Below, piece by piece: positions 41,781-53,207 of a stretch of 64,000 nt of DNA. A program made the translations under genes and the position numbers. The stretch spans positions 28,448,540 to 28,512,539 of the forward strand of contig OZ020618.1 of NCBI GenBank assembly GCA_963971575.1, read 5' to 3'. The DNA is from Liopterus haemorrhoidalis. Lineage: Eukaryota > Arthropoda > Insecta > Coleoptera > Dytiscidae. Numbering within the stretch: position 1 is the stretch's first letter; each line of letters opens with the position of its first letter. A model generated the notes under the pieces. It worked only from the letters and a program-made list of their open reading frames with translations, had not been told where the DNA came from and did no database searches.

Positions 41781-43351
41781 ATGAATGTGAATTCACACAT
41801 TTCAGGGTTTTGTAGGTATTTAATAAGTGTAAGAAGTCAACAGAATGCTGGATGTCTTTATTATTTTTTTTATAACATCAAAATCAACAGATTTTTGTCG
41901 ATCATCAATCATTTTTATTCGATATTTCAGTACTAACTAATAGCTTCCATTTAATTTGTTTTAAATAAATTTAAATAATTTGCGAATATTACGTCATTAG
42001 AAAATAAAAATTAAAAAGTCCTAACGATTTTTTTCTGCACGCCTGATAATCGAGTTTATTAGAGCAAGCTCCTTAAGTTAACTATTAACATCTGTTAACT
42101 ATTTATTATATATTTTTTTAAATATCAAAAAAGACATATACTACCTTAGTCATAAATACAAAAAATCCAAAACATAAAAACTGCAATATTTTCCAAAACC
42201 GAAATCTGATAAAAAAATCAGATAAAAAACTCAGATCAATGTACATTACTTATATTTTTTTCAATTTTTTCTACATTTTTAGCTGTATTTAGCCATGAAT
42301 TAAATAAATAATAAATTTTGTCAAAAACACAAAAACTGCAATATTTACCAAACTGAAATCTGATAAAAAAAAAATCCTCTCATACGTTTCCGGCTCAGAT
42401 CAATATACATTACTTACAATTTTTTCAAATTTTTAGTTTAACCCCTCTGGTTAAAAAATACTGGGACCAGTGGCGCACCCAGGAATTTTTTATAGGGGGG
42501 CCCGGAAAATAAAAACAAAAGTTCCTCGTTTTTGAAATACAAGTGATGACCTAAAAAAAAGAAGGTCCTCACTTGTAAAATATAAGTGGTGTCTACAAAA
42601 AAAAGATCCTCATCTCTTTAAATTCATATATTTACCTAAGAAATAGTGAGAAAAAATTAAAAAATTTGGTATTTCCCTCCTTCTTAGGGGAGGGGGGCGG
42701 TCAACCCCCCTGGGTGCGCGATGACTGGGACAAGAACTTTTTTGGCATATTTTTGACTGAAATCATGTTAAAAGAAACGAATGTAAAACTACTTTTCGTT
42801 CCTTAATATACGTTTTAAAAGCTTTCTTTTGATACCACACAATACATTTTTAAAAAATAATTATTTTCTTAATCGCCACAAAAAAATCGATATTTTTCGA
42901 AAAACTAATCTGATCAAAAATTCCTGTTGAAATATTCCGGTTCCCATCAATATACATTATGGAGATTTTTTTCAGATTTTTAGATCAACTACTCTGGAAG
43001 ATAGTGAGGGATAAAAGTTTTTTTTAAATATTTCAAAATTCCCATAAAAAAAAAGATTTTTCAAAATAAAAATTTGCCTGTTTATCCACGCATTAAGAGG
43101 TTTTATTTGATTCCCACTCACAAAAAAATATTTATTTTTTCATTTACTACATATTTGTTTTTTACCTGGGGATGTGTTTTTTGAACTCTCAATTTTTTTC
43201 CTATATGTGGGTCAGAATTGCACAAGCATACCAAATGTCAACTTTCTATGTTTAGCCGTTTGGCTACAATTTCTACCGTACAGACAGACAGACACACACA
43301 TGAGTTACGTTATAAGTGTTTTTTGGTGGTCATACCTACAAAACCCTGAAA
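41781..43351 (-). repeat. F1 repeat, longest minus copy (interrupted)
   Basis: Left CATTTCAGGGTTTTGTAGGT and right CATACCTACAAAACCCTGAA give about 20 bases of near-perfect inversion, the best evidence for F1 termini. Internal blocks duplicate partly (TCAAATTTTTAGTTTAACCC-type and CCTCTCATACGTTTCCGGCT). (CAGA)n at 43280-43292. Interrupted by the MITE 42468-42723. Confidence 0.85.
42468..42723. mobile_element. hAT MITE CAGTGGCGCACCC inside F1, perfect TSD
   Basis: CAGTGGCGCACCCAGG at the left; at the right CCCTGGGTGCGCGATG, with the terminal CACTG decayed. The perfect 8-bp TSD ACTGGGAC (42460-42467, 42724-42731). Interior has GACCTAAAAAAAAGAAGGTC and CTCACTTGTAAAATATAAGT minisatellite units. 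256 bp. Confidence 0.9.
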
Positions 43352-43489
43352 GGCGAATAAATAAAAAAATATCAAAAAAATGAAAACCCTATTAAATAAC
43401 ATAGAAATACAAAGTTATTGTGTAATGATCAATAATTTAATTAAAATAATTTTCACAAATTTTAATTAACAAATACTAATTCAAAAAGC

Positions 43490-43690
43490 ACGTGTTCACA
43501 CAATAAAGCCATAGATTGGGTGCCACAGCTTCACAGAAACCAGATCTTTTCTCGTCGTTCGTTGGCTGTTGGGCACTAAAATTTATGCGACAGCCAATAG
43601 GGTAGCGACTTTAATCTTTCACGTGATTACTATTTCTGCATTTCGAACAGGGTATAGTAGCTGACAAAAAGTGCATTCATTTCAAGAAAA
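43490..43690 (+). repeat. repeat shared (inverted) with 27030-27165
   Basis: GACAGCCAATAGGGTAGCGA, then CTTTCACGTGATTACTATTT and GCATTTCGAACAGGGTATAG, match the reverse complement of the 27-kb copy. No TIRs or coding frame recognised. Confidence 0.6.
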
Positions 43691-44436
43691 AATATAGTTG
43701 ACTTTTTATAAGAGGAACATGACGTCACGAATAATTTCCTATTACGTATAAATACTTAATATAAATGCGATTATATAGTAAAAAATAGGCATTATCGTTT
43801 TCTTTTATTCTAAATATACACTAAATATACACTAAAGCTCTTAAAAACGTATTTTTTACAAGTCATTGTAAAATTATTTTACACAGTGTTTCATAATTTG
43901 TGAAGTTCTGTATAATAACGTGCAACTGTAAATATCTAACACAGATAGTCGCTCAAACTCTCCCCATATATTAATTTTCCAAAAAAATATATTAAACAGA
44001 AAAGTTTGGCTTTATTTATGCTAAACATCTTTTGTTATGCGCTTGTTTTCTATTAAGTCAAGTGAGATATTTCAAGTTTTTATGTAGCGCTCCCCATACT
44101 CCCAAATATGCATATCATTAATCGAATTAAACAAAAAAGAATCATTTTCAATTACTATATATGTAATAATATCAATTAAAACACACAAATCCAAGCACAA
44201 ATAAGCATTTATTACAACGTCTATTTACAATCTGTCACATATATGTCATCACATTATAGTTCATACCGTTACATTCAAAGGGCGACCAACAACTAGTCCT
44301 GATCCTAACATACATTTTGGTCGAAAAATAAATAATAAGTGAGATATTTCAAAAATTTAATTTGCCCAGGGTAACAGGTTAATGCTTCGTTCAGAACCTA
44401 CAAATTATAAATTAGAATTAACGTGAAATTAGTACT
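43691..44436. other. no recognised feature
   Basis: AT-rich; GTGAGATATTTCAA occurs twice (44063, 44340). No gene. Confidence 0.45.
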
Positions 44437-44438
44437 TA

Positions 44439-44844
44439 CAGTCTGTTCCAAACGGTTAAGCGGAACTAGATTTAGCAATCTAGTTACTTTCATCGTTTAA
44501 ATCGTGCCTTTCGGCCGTTTTGTTTAAGCTTTGTAAATCATACTTACAATAAACATTTTTTGGTTAAGGTTAATATCATTTTAAAATGTCATTTTCTTTA
44601 TATTTTGATTTTTTGTGTCATTCTTAATACAAATTTCCCATTTATTTATTTTTTTGTCATTAAAATATCTAAAAAAAATATTTAATTTTGACATATGTCA
44701 TTCGTTTCCATGGTTTCATTGTTGAAATTTTAAATTTTGACATCCCAACGTGAAAAATGAAATAACCAAGCAAGGTCCCTTCTCGTGACAACCTAAAAGA
44801 ACTAAATTCCCATTTAGTTCCGCTTAACCGTTTGGAACAGACTG
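44439..44844. mobile_element. TA-type MITE with ~32-bp perfect TIRs
   Basis: CAGTCTGTTCCAAACGGTTA and TAACCGTTTGGAACAGACTG are exact inverted repeats and the match continues through AGCGGAACTA/TAGTTCCGCT. TA flanks both ends (44437-44438, 44845-44846). 406 bp, non-coding; Tc1/mariner-type by TSD. A decayed end of the family is at 26985-27020. Confidence 0.92.
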
Positions 44845-45346
44845 TAACATAAAATTTCTATGTAGAAATTAAGCAGCATTCACAATAAAAATTAAGAAAT
44901 TAAGCCACTGACAGATATTTTTATCGATTTCTACTTTATCGATAGATATTTGGCATTTGCTAATGAGTTTTTGATTGTTTCATGGTTCTGAAAAGAGTTG
45001 AAATAGAGGAAAAATTTATATTTATACTCATAGAAAACACAAAGATGTGGATAGAAGCAAAAAAATATGGTCATAGAAATTTTTAGGTTGACAAGTGCTT
45101 ACTGCGCATGCGTCAATTATAAATTAACGTAAGGGTTTGCAGTCTACAAACATCTAATTTTAATTTATAAGTATAAGTATTAATTTTGAAGGTTGTGAAC
45201 GGTAACGTACAGTTACGTATAACAAACATTTACTTCTAAGTTAATTCTAAGTACTAATTCTAATTCCTAATTCAGAGGTTCTGAACGCAGCATAAACCTA
45301 AAAAATAATAGGATTATTTAACCCATCGTAATTTTAAAAAGCACAG
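44845..45346. other. repeat fragments, no gene
   Basis: TTCTGAACGCAG at 45279-45290 recalls the 6816-7355 MITE terminus. 45300-45354, continuing at 45624-45715, resembles the tandem unit at 21655-21965. Confidence 0.45.
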
Positions 45347-45354
45347 GGTATATT

Positions 45355-45615
45355 CAGTGGCGGATCAAGCCTTCGCCGGGCCCAAGACATTTTTGATTTA
45401 CGGGCCCCCAAACTACGATTTGCGGGCCCTCAACCTATGTTTTACGGGCCCTCAACCTAGAGGCGTTCAAAGTGAAGAGCAAAAAAAAAGGTCCTCACCT
45501 CCCAAATCCAAGTGAAGAGCAAAAAAAAAAGGTTCTCACCTCCCAAATCCGGGCCTTTGAAAATCACGGGCCCAAGACAAATGTCTTTTTTGTCTCGGGC
45601 GAAAATCCGTCACTG
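45355..45615. mobile_element. hAT MITE CAGTGGCGGATC, perfect TSD
   Basis: CAGTGGCGGATCAAGCCTTC and GAAAATCCGTCACTG are inverted. The perfect 8-bp TSD GGTATATT (45347-45354, 45616-45623). Contains GAGCAAAAAAAAAGGTCCTC and AGAGCAAAAAAAAAAGGTTC minisatellite units plus four TACGGGCCC/GCGGGCCC words. 261 bp. It splits an older repeat unit. Confidence 0.94.
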
Positions 45616-45773
45616 GGTATATTCACAGCGCTATTCTTTCAAACCGAAGCAGAAGGTGTACGCAGTATGCCTTCGACTACAACCCTGGCTATTCCCCTGT
45701 AATAGTACAGTATAACTCTTTGTATTAATATGCTATACATTAAAGTTATGGACCTACATAAACTAGGATTAAT

Positions 45774-46014
45774 TAATTTATTTATTTATTTTACATCGGC
45801 CTATTTCTGCACCGAGGCTAATCGCCAATGCCAGGGGGCGAGCTCCTACACCTGGATGAGGGGTGAATGATTGTGAAAATGAGAGTAGTGTAAACATATT
45901 ATTCTCGCCCGAATAATATCACCAACGGAGAATCGAACTACCGACCGCACAATCCAGACTGCTTTTCACCAGCCCAAACTGCACGACTTAATGCGCTCAG
46001 CCACTACGTTGGCT
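45774..46014 (-). mobile_element. tRNA-derived SINE (copy 2)
   Basis: Reverse complement of the 11355-11612 SINE: A-box-like TGGCTGAGCGCATTAAG, B-box-like GTAGTTCGATTCTCC, body ATATTATTCGGGCGAGAATA and GCGATTAGCCTCGGTGC, tail TAAAATAAATAAATAAATTA. The 14-bp TSD AAACTAGGATTAAT/AAACCAGGATTAAT (45760-45773, 46015-46028) has one mismatch. Confidence 0.92.
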
Positions 46015-46076
46015 AAACCAGGATTAATGGTTTATAATAGATCCATAGCACAAATGAATGGCATAAGCATGAACAT

Positions 46077-47091
46077 TAGAGATGGGAATTTCGGCTCAGT
46101 TTGCGGAACCGGATCAGTGGAGGTCGTTCAGTTTGTTGAGCCGGTTCATTGATCCGGCACAGTGATCCGGTTAAGGTAACATGTTTCCGAGACACAGGTC
46201 AGTCGTTCGTTCGTAGGTAGAACGTCGCTTAGAGCCGGCTCTTGCATTATATGAACTGGAAACATGTTTCCGAGACACAGGTCGGTCAGTTGTGGGTCGT
46301 TCGTACGTAGATAGAACGTCGCTTAGAGCCAACTCTTGCTTAGAGCCGGTTCTTGCAATACATGAACTGTAAACATGATCCCGAGACACAGGTTGGTCGG
46401 TCGGTCGTTCGTTCGTAGGTAGAACGTCGCTTAGAGCCGGCTCTTGCTTAGAGCCGGTTCTTGCAATATATGAACTGTAAACATGATCCCGAGACACAGG
46501 TCAGTCGGTCGGTCGTTCGTTCGTATGTAGAACGTCGCTTAGAGCCGGCTCTTGCATTATATGAACTGGAAACATGTTTTCGAGACACAGGTCGGTCAGT
46601 TGTCGGTCGGTCCTTCGATCGTAGGTAGAATGTCGCTTAGCCCCGGCTCTTATCTAACATTTTTGAAACAAACAATTCACTTTATGTAGCTACTGTATTT
46701 TAAACCAGATGTGTTAAGTTTATGGCGATGTTTATTGCCCTTATAAATCGGACATCTGGGATTTGGGATTTTAATATTTTTATATAGTATGGTTGTAAGA
46801 ATATACAGACTAAGCCTATTAGTTTCAAATAAACTGCGCTACAAATTGATGACAAAATCACTTTATGATAATGCATTACAAGCCGAGTTCTCGCGAAGTT
46901 CAACATGACATAGATCCAGATTCGGACCACTCCGGTCACTGCTCACAATCGCCCGACCAATCGTATCCTTGAAACTTGAAACTATACAGTGAGCCGTGAG
47001 CCGGCTCATTTCAATTTGGTGAACCGTGTCACTTCGGTTAGTGTACTGAGCCGGCTCAGTGAGCCGGTGCGTTCATGAACAGCCATCTCTA
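46077..47091. mobile_element. hAT element, TAGAGATGG ends, internal array
   Basis: TAGAGATGGGAATTTCGGCT and GTTCATGAACAGCCATCTCTA-type right end (inverse TAGAGATGG) with TSD ATGAACAT/ATAAACAT (46069-46076, 47092-47099). Many GAGCCGGCTC and GAACCGGATC words lie near both ends as subterminal repeats. 1015 bp, non-coding. Confidence 0.88.
46178..46650 (+). repeat. 82-110 bp tandem array in hAT element
   Basis: Five units starting AACATGTTTCCGAGACACAG (or AACATGATCCCGAGACACAG), each with GTAGAACGTCGCTTAGAGCC, GGCTCTTGC and a GAACTG end. Long and short variants alternate (about 82, 110, 110, 89 bp). The 108-codon minus frame is this array. Confidence 0.9.
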
Positions 47092-47099
47092 ATAAACAT

Positions 47100-48845
47100 G
47101 TATGAATAGAGTATATTGTCTGTTTATTATAAATGGATATTCGTACTATAAGAAGAACAGTGAGACATCATTGATTTGCCTTATACATATGTTTAGATGG
47201 GCTGCGTTAGGCACAAATAGACATCGTTGCAGTGCGCCATAAATTTTAACTAACTAACTAGCCTTATGCATTTGCGATACGTTTATATTATGGACCTATT
47301 ATAAAAGAGTCTTTATTGTTTGTTCAAGTCAAGTGAACATGTATAGTTTATTGCAAGTGTTCGGAAGTTTTTTGAAATATACTCTTAATTGTTAATAAAT
47401 ATACTATTAATTGAAATAATAATTCAAACAAAAAGTATCAGTAATCAGAAAATAAACTTGCAAATTTGACTATTTTGGGTCAGATAAAGTATTTAATCAC
47501 TCCCGGGTAATTTACTAGCAATAACATTCGATATTTATGAATATAAATGTATATTAATAGCTGATGAATCAAACCTATGAATAAGTAAAATGGGATATGC
47601 TACCATCGTCATATTAACTCGAATCTATATTTTATAGAGCTAAAAATATCTTCCCACTTAACCCAATTGTATTGCATTTTATGATGTCCGTTCACCCTCC
47701 TATTTCATCTATTTAGCAACCCGCATGATGCTATAATCGCAATTCTCGTTATTAAGGGAATTAATAAAAGTGGCCCTTTAAATGTGTTTCTTAGGGCGTT
47801 ACCAAGGTGACCGTTACGTTAGTTATCAACATCTAAACAACATTATCGCTCCGTTATTGACACAACCGTTATCAACAAAGATGCTATTGATTGAAACACA
47901 GGTTTAACAGTGAGCAAACGTTAAACGAAACGAAATATTTTTTGAACGAAATGATACATAGACTGATAAAGTTGAGGTAAATGTGGCAAAATGGTAAAAG
48001 GTAAAAGTATGTAACAAGATAGAAGGAACGCGATTTTTATATCGTCGGAGATACAAAAAAAAAAAATTCAAATGAAATATGTAGTATTTTTAGTAGTGTT
48101 GTCACTAATTGACATTGGCGAAAACAGATCCGGTTTTGATCACTGATTTTGCAGGCGGACACCTAAAACCAGTGATGTGCCCTATACTTACGGGTTATTA
48201 AGTAGGGGAGGTAGTCGCCGACGTCTGATATAGTATGCGTATACCACTACCACTGTCTACTAGTTTACGACTTTACAGGAGACATGAGGTCTGACGTTGT
48301 ATGAACAGAGCTACAGTTTTATCTAAGCAAACAAAAACCCAGAAAATATATGAACTAATTTGATATAGTATATTATGCAACGAGCATGGAATGATGGTCA
48401 TTTCACACGAGTATTAAATTTGCGCCACGAGCCGCAGGCAAGTAGCGCAATTCATGCGAGCGAGAAATGAGAATTCCATGCAAGTATCATACTATGCTTT
48501 TTCCACGACTATTACTTCATTACTTATTTAATTTTTATTCAGTTCCCTTTAAAAACTAACAATAATTTAACAGTTCCTTTCAACCTATTTATTACGTTGC
48601 CTAGAAACGGTCATGCACGTGTCATACGGAATGTAAACTCAGTTAAAATAACAATACTTGCGTCAGCTGATTAATTGACTGACCAAGACTAACTCTATAA
48701 AAAATATATTTGCAAAATTAGACAACTTTAACTATATTATTTAATTTTAATCCGATTTCCTTTAAAAACTAACAATAATTTGACATATGCTTTCCATTGT
48801 TGCTTCAACCTGTTATGTAATGAGCACAACATGTTGCGTAATGAG
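47100..48845. other. no gene recognised
   Basis: 1.7 kb of mostly unique AT-rich sequence. A 90-bp stretch around 48540 (CCCTTTAAAAACTAACAATA) recurs around 48760 (TCCTTTAAAAACTAACAATA), a small direct duplication. CAGTGATGTGCCC at 48171 looks like a lone hAT end. Confidence 0.45.
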
Positions 48846-48853
48846 CTCATTAC

Positions 48854-49199
48854 CAGAGCCCTAGCAATGTTTCTGGTGCCTTTGGCAAAGAAATTGATAA
48901 AATTTACTTCCCCAAAAGCAAATGAAGAACAAAAAAAGGTCCTCACCACCCAAATTCAAAGTGAAGAGCAAGAAAAAGGTCCTCCTCACCTCCATTCAAG
49001 TAAAGAGCAAAAAAAGTCCTCACCTCCCAAATTCAAGTGAAGGAAGAGAAGAGCAAAAACAAAAGGTCCTCACCTCCCAAAGTGAAGAGCAAAAAAAAAA
49101 GTTTTCACCCGTAATGACGCCCCTCATGAGACCCCGCGCCCTTATCAAACCTTGAGCTCCAGGCAAATGCCCCGACGCCACCCCGTTGCTACGGTGCTG
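48854..49199. mobile_element. hAT MITE CAGAGCCCTAGCAA with minisatellite
   Basis: CAGAGCCCTAGCAATG and CCGTTGCTACGGTGCTG are imperfect inverted repeats. TSD CTCATTAC/CTCATTAT (48846-48853, 49200-49207) has one mismatch. The interior has five tandem units of GAGCAAAAAAAGTCCTCACC type (48925-49110). 346 bp. The Copia element begins 21 bp to the right. Confidence 0.88.
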
Positions 49200-49219
49200 C
49201 TCATTATGTCAGCGGTATC

Positions 49220-49357
49220 TGTGAAATGGCAGTATTAAAGAGAGTACTTTTGACACAATTGTACTTTTATATTTATTTTTCACAACTGTCAAATACATCA
49301 TTATCTATGACAACCAGATCATAGAGAATATTTTATATTTTAATTGCAGCATCAACA
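49220..49357 (-). repeat. 3' LTR of the Copia element
   Basis: 138 bp; on the plus strand starts TGTGAAATGGCAG and ends GCAGCATCAACA, so it is bounded by TG...CA. I found no difference from the other LTR. No additional LTR function can be read directly. Confidence 0.96.
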
Positions 49358-49420
49358 AGCTCCCACGCTCAATAAAAATATAAAATATTTTGAACATAAT
49401 TTAAATATTTTGAACATAAT

Positions 49421-52400
49421 TTAATTCAGTCCTATTTTGTACAGATGTTTTCCAAGCTTTTCTTGAGGTACAGGTTTGGTTAAAATATCTGCTACATTAT
49501 CTTCACTGGGTATATATTCCAGTTCAAATGCTCCATTTTCTACTTCTTCGCGAATATATAAATACTTCAAACCTATATGTTTTGTTCTTTTCGTATTGTT
49601 CGTATTTTTTGTTATACAAATTGCAGCTTGATTGTCGCACATGATGACAATTTTTCCATTTCTGACGTAGACATCTTTGAGTTTGCATTCTTCTAAGAAA
49701 TTTGTGATCCACTTACCATCTCGTATAGTTTCACAAACAGATATATACTCTGATTCACATGTCGATAAACTAATTGTTGGCTGGTTTATTGACTTCCAAA
49801 GTATAGCGCCATCATTCAAATTATAAATATATCCAGTAGTAGACTGTCCATCCCCACGTGTGTTCCAGCTTGCGTCACAATATGCTAAAACACCAGAATT
49901 ATTATTAAAATATTCAATTTTCTTACCTTTGGTCAATTTCAGGTATTTCAAAATTCTCTTGAGATGTTTCCAATGATTTTCCTGATAACAATTATTAAAT
50001 TTACTCAAATAATGTACGGCGAATGCAATGTCTGGTCTTGTTCCCTGAGACAGGAATATTAACCCTCCAATCAAACTTTGGTATGGGATTTTTTCATTTA
50101 CGTTCATGTTGGTTTTCTCCAATTTTATTCCAACTTCCATCGGGGTTTTACTTGTCTTGCAGTCTTGCATATTATATTTTTCTAATAGCTCATCTATATA
50201 ATGTTCTTGGTCTATTGCGATGTAATTTTTCTCACGAATTCTTGTAACATTTATTCCTAATATTTTCTTTGGTTCTCCTAAGTCTCTAACTTGGAAACTG
50301 CTATTAAGTTTTGCCAATATATCCTTCATTAAATCCATATTTGTCGTTGCAAGTAAAATATCGTCGACATATACACCTAGTAATGCTATTTCATTATTCG
50401 TATTCAGTAAATATACGCACCTATCTGTCTCCAATCTCTTAAAATTGTAGCTAGTTAGCTCTTCATTTAGTTTTTCATTCCAAGCTCTTCCTGATTGTTT
50501 GAGTCCATAAAGCGATTTTTTTAATTTACAAACATATTCATCTTTTAATTCTCGCATAGAATGACCTTCTGGAATTTCCATATATACATTTTCACTTAAA
50601 TTTCCATTTAGGTATGCTGTTTTGATATCCAGTTGTCGAAGTTCCATATTTAAATTATTTGCAATGTTGAGAATCATTCTAAGAGATACGTGCTTCAGTA
50701 CTGGTGAATAAGACTCTTCGAAATCTACACCCTTTTTGTGGTTATAGCCTTTTGCAACTAGTCTTGCTTTATACCTTATCGCTCTATCTGAATCCTTTTT
50801 AATTGTGTAAACCCATTTGGACTTGATTACTTTCATATCTTCCTTTTTCTTGACAATCTCCCACGTTTCCATTTGGTCATGTGATTGCATTTCTTCATGC
50901 ATTGCTCTCATCCAATTTTCTTTCTCCATATATTTCATGGCTTCTTTATAATTTGTCGGAATGTACATATTCTGTGCTGATATATAAATTTTTGAATTTG
51001 GTTTTATTACCAACCTTTCCGGTTCTTTCCGCTGTCTTGACGGTCTTTCATTTTGACCTTGCCTTGCAAGTGATTCATTCGAATTTTGATTTACAGTTTC
51101 TTGTAGGTCTTCTTCATTTCTTATAGATTCTTCTAAATTTATATTTTCAGTTTCTTCTTTACTTGTACTTGTTTCTATTATGTTGTTCTTGAAATATGTA
51201 TATTTATTTTCATCATTTTTCTTTTGTTTCATTTGCAACAATATATCAATGCCTTTCTTTTCTTCAAAAAATTTTGGCTTTTTACTAGCAAAAAATATTT
51301 TCTTCACCGGATCATAAAGTTTGTATGCTCTTTTGTCTTCCCAATATCCAACCATAATTGATGGAGAAAATTGTTTTGGTAAACCAGAATCCAAGTGCAT
51401 AGTTCTTCCCATTTCTATTAATGTTCTGTTTGCTCTCTCCGCCACACCATTCTGTTCCGGGCTATATGGAACCGTTGTTTCATGACGTATATCTTTATCT
51501 TTGAAATAATTTTCTAAGTTAAAATTGACGAATTCTCGCCCGTTATCACTTCTGATAGCTTTTACTCTTTTTCCTGTTTCATTTTCTGCTCTATTAATGA
51601 ATAGTCGCAATTTTTCTTTAGTTTCATCTTTTGATTTCAGAAAATAAACCTTTAATTTTCGGCTGCAGTCATCAACGATGCATAGTACGTATTTTGAACC
51701 TGATATTGATACTGGTTTTATAGGACCAAAAAGATCAACATGAAGTAAATCTAATACGTTAGCTTTTCTTGATGCATTAAGAATTTTAAATTCATCCCTT
51801 GTGCTCTTACCTTTAACACATTCTTCACATTTTGGCGTTGTTACTATATCAGCATCCAGTCCTCTTACAATTCCTTCTTTTGACATATTTTTCAAATTTT
51901 GGAAATTTATATGCCCTAGTCTACGATGCCATAAAAATGTTTTCTCTTCCTTGGTACTCATATTTATCTTCTGTGATGCATTTTCTTTAACAACTTCAGC
52001 ATTTAAAATATATAAACCATTTTTCTTTGTTGCTGTAAGTATTAAGGTATTATTACGATATAAATAACATTTTCCGTCTTTAAAGGATACTTCTACGCCT
52101 AGTTCATCCAATTTTCTAACAGAAATAAGGTTTGCCTCGAGTTGTGGTACACAAATGACGTTTTGAAGCAAACAATTATTATGTGTCAAATCTGTTGATT
52201 TGAACTGTACACTGCCAATTCCAACTGACCACCTTGTTGTTCCATCCGCCATTTTGATTCCACCACATTCTTTGTTTTCGAAATTTCTCAATATACTTTT
52301 ATTGTTGGTTATGTGGCATGTTGCACCACTATCTATTGCCCAATTTGATTCATTTACGCTGTCATTTCCATTTACAGACAATACGAAATTCTCTTCTTTT

Positions 52401-53167
52401 TTATGAATTACATTATGCACCTTTCTTTTATCGTATACTCCAGTCTTCTTTACAAACTTTTCTTGCATTGGTTGTGACTTTTGTTTGTGCCAGCAATCAT
52501 GTATCATGTGACCCATCTTTCCACAGTGAAAACATGGACCTTTCTTCTTTACATTATTTGCAAATTTAAAATTTCTTGCCTTGTATGCATTTACAGTGTC
52601 TTCTGTTCTTTCTCTTTCCTCATCATATAATAATTTCTTTATTTGAGTTACACATATTTCAGTGGGTTTTCTTGCATCAAAAATTCTCTTCACGCACCTA
52701 TACTGGGTAGGTAACCCATTAAGGATGTATGATGCTAACTCAGCATTGGAAAGTGGTTTTCCTAGACTTCTTAATGTGGAATTCAATGACTCAATTCTAG
52801 TGATGTATTGTTTGACATCATCTCCAGCTTTCCATGTAGCGTTATTGAGATCTCGTTGGATTTGAATTCTCCTGTCCTCTACATTACCTTCATATTCTTC
52901 TGCTAAACATAACCAGGCTCCTTTTGCAGTAGATTCATTTAAAACATACATTATTTGATCCATATTGAGAGATTGTATTATTACATTTAATGCTTCAGCA
53001 TTAATTCTATTCCATTCTTCTAGACCTGCTGCGTTGTTCACCGGAGGTTCATTTATTATGACATTCCACCATTTTTTTGATTGTAGGTATACTTGTACCT
53101 TATACTTCCAATATACATAATTTTTCCCATTCAATTTTTCGATACTACACAACTGTACTTCTGCCAT
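49421..53167 (-). CDS. Copia Gag-Pol polyprotein, in-frame loss after integrase core
   Basis: 1248 codons, one frame, starting at the ATG 57 bases after the 5' LTR. In order: N-terminal gag (UBN2-like); CCHC zinc knuckle CFHCGKMGHMIHDC (residue ~210); aspartic protease DSGA (~279); integrase zinc region WHRRLGH (~411), catalytic Asp in HVDLFG (~477), Asp in RSDNGREF (~540), Glu in PEQNGVAERANR (~575); reverse transcriptase with LVAKGY, QLDIKTAYLNG and YVDD (~936); RNase H with CDASW (~1094) and a DILTKP tail. Between PKQF and MVGYWEDKRAYKLYDP (~597) the usual stretch of some 60-70 residues that joins the integrase core to the VGY motif is missing, without frame loss. Length compares with about 1400 residues in Drosophila copia. 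All catalytic residues remain, but integration competence is doubtful. Confidence 0.96.
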   Translation of the reverse strand: MAEVQLCSIEKLNGKNYVYWKYKVQVYLQSKKWWNVIINEPPVNNAAGLEEWNRINAEALNVIIQSLNMDQIMYVLNESTAKGAWLCLAEEYEGNVEDRRIQIQRDLNNATWKAGDDVKQYITRIESLNSTLRSLGKPLSNAELASYILNGLPTQYRCVKRIFDARKPTEICVTQIKKLLYDEERERTEDTVNAYKARNFKFANNVKKKGPCFHCGKMGHMIHDCWHKQKSQPMQEKFVKKTGVYDKRKVHNVIHKKEENFVLSVNGNDSVNESNWAIDSGATCHITNNKSILRNFENKECGGIKMADGTTRWSVGIGSVQFKSTDLTHNNCLLQNVICVPQLEANLISVRKLDELGVEVSFKDGKCYLYRNNTLILTATKKNGLYILNAEVVKENASQKINMSTKEEKTFLWHRRLGHINFQNLKNMSKEGIVRGLDADIVTTPKCEECVKGKSTRDEFKILNASRKANVLDLLHVDLFGPIKPVSISGSKYVLCIVDDCSRKLKVYFLKSKDETKEKLRLFINRAENETGKRVKAIRSDNGREFVNFNLENYFKDKDIRHETTVPYSPEQNGVAERANRTLIEMGRTMHLDSGLPKQFSPSIMVGYWEDKRAYKLYDPVKKIFFASKKPKFFEEKKGIDILLQMKQKKNDENKYTYFKNNIIETSTSKEETENINLEESIRNEEDLQETVNQNSNESLARQGQNERPSRQRKEPERLVIKPNSKIYISAQNMYIPTNYKEAMKYMEKENWMRAMHEEMQSHDQMETWEIVKKKEDMKVIKSKWVYTIKKDSDRAIRYKARLVAKGYNHKKGVDFEESYSPVLKHVSLRMILNIANNLNMELRQLDIKTAYLNGNLSENVYMEIPEGHSMRELKDEYVCKLKKSLYGLKQSGRAWNEKLNEELTSYNFKRLETDRCVYLLNTNNEIALLGVYVDDILLATTNMDLMKDILAKLNSSFQVRDLGEPKKILGINVTRIREKNYIAIDQEHYIDELLEKYNMQDCKTSKTPMEVGIKLEKTNMNVNEKIPYQSLIGGLIFLSQGTRPDIAFAVHYLSKFNNCYQENHWKHLKRILKYLKLTKGKKIEYFNNNSGVLAYCDASWNTRGDGQSTTGYIYNLNDGAILWKSINQPTISLSTCESEYISVCETIRDGKWITNFLEECKLKDVYVRNGKIVIMCDNQAAICITKNTNNTKRTKHIGLKYLYIREEVENGAFELEYIPSEDNVADILTKPVPQEKLGKHLYKIGLN

Positions 53168-53207
53168 TTTTCCACTTTACTATATCACTACACTTACGAT
53201 CGTGTGC

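Noticed and set aside
46171..46497. 108-codon frame with repeats of SRDHVYSSYIARTGSKQE type
   Set aside because: It is the tandem array in the hAT element 46077-47091; frame length follows the 110-bp unit and changes between units.
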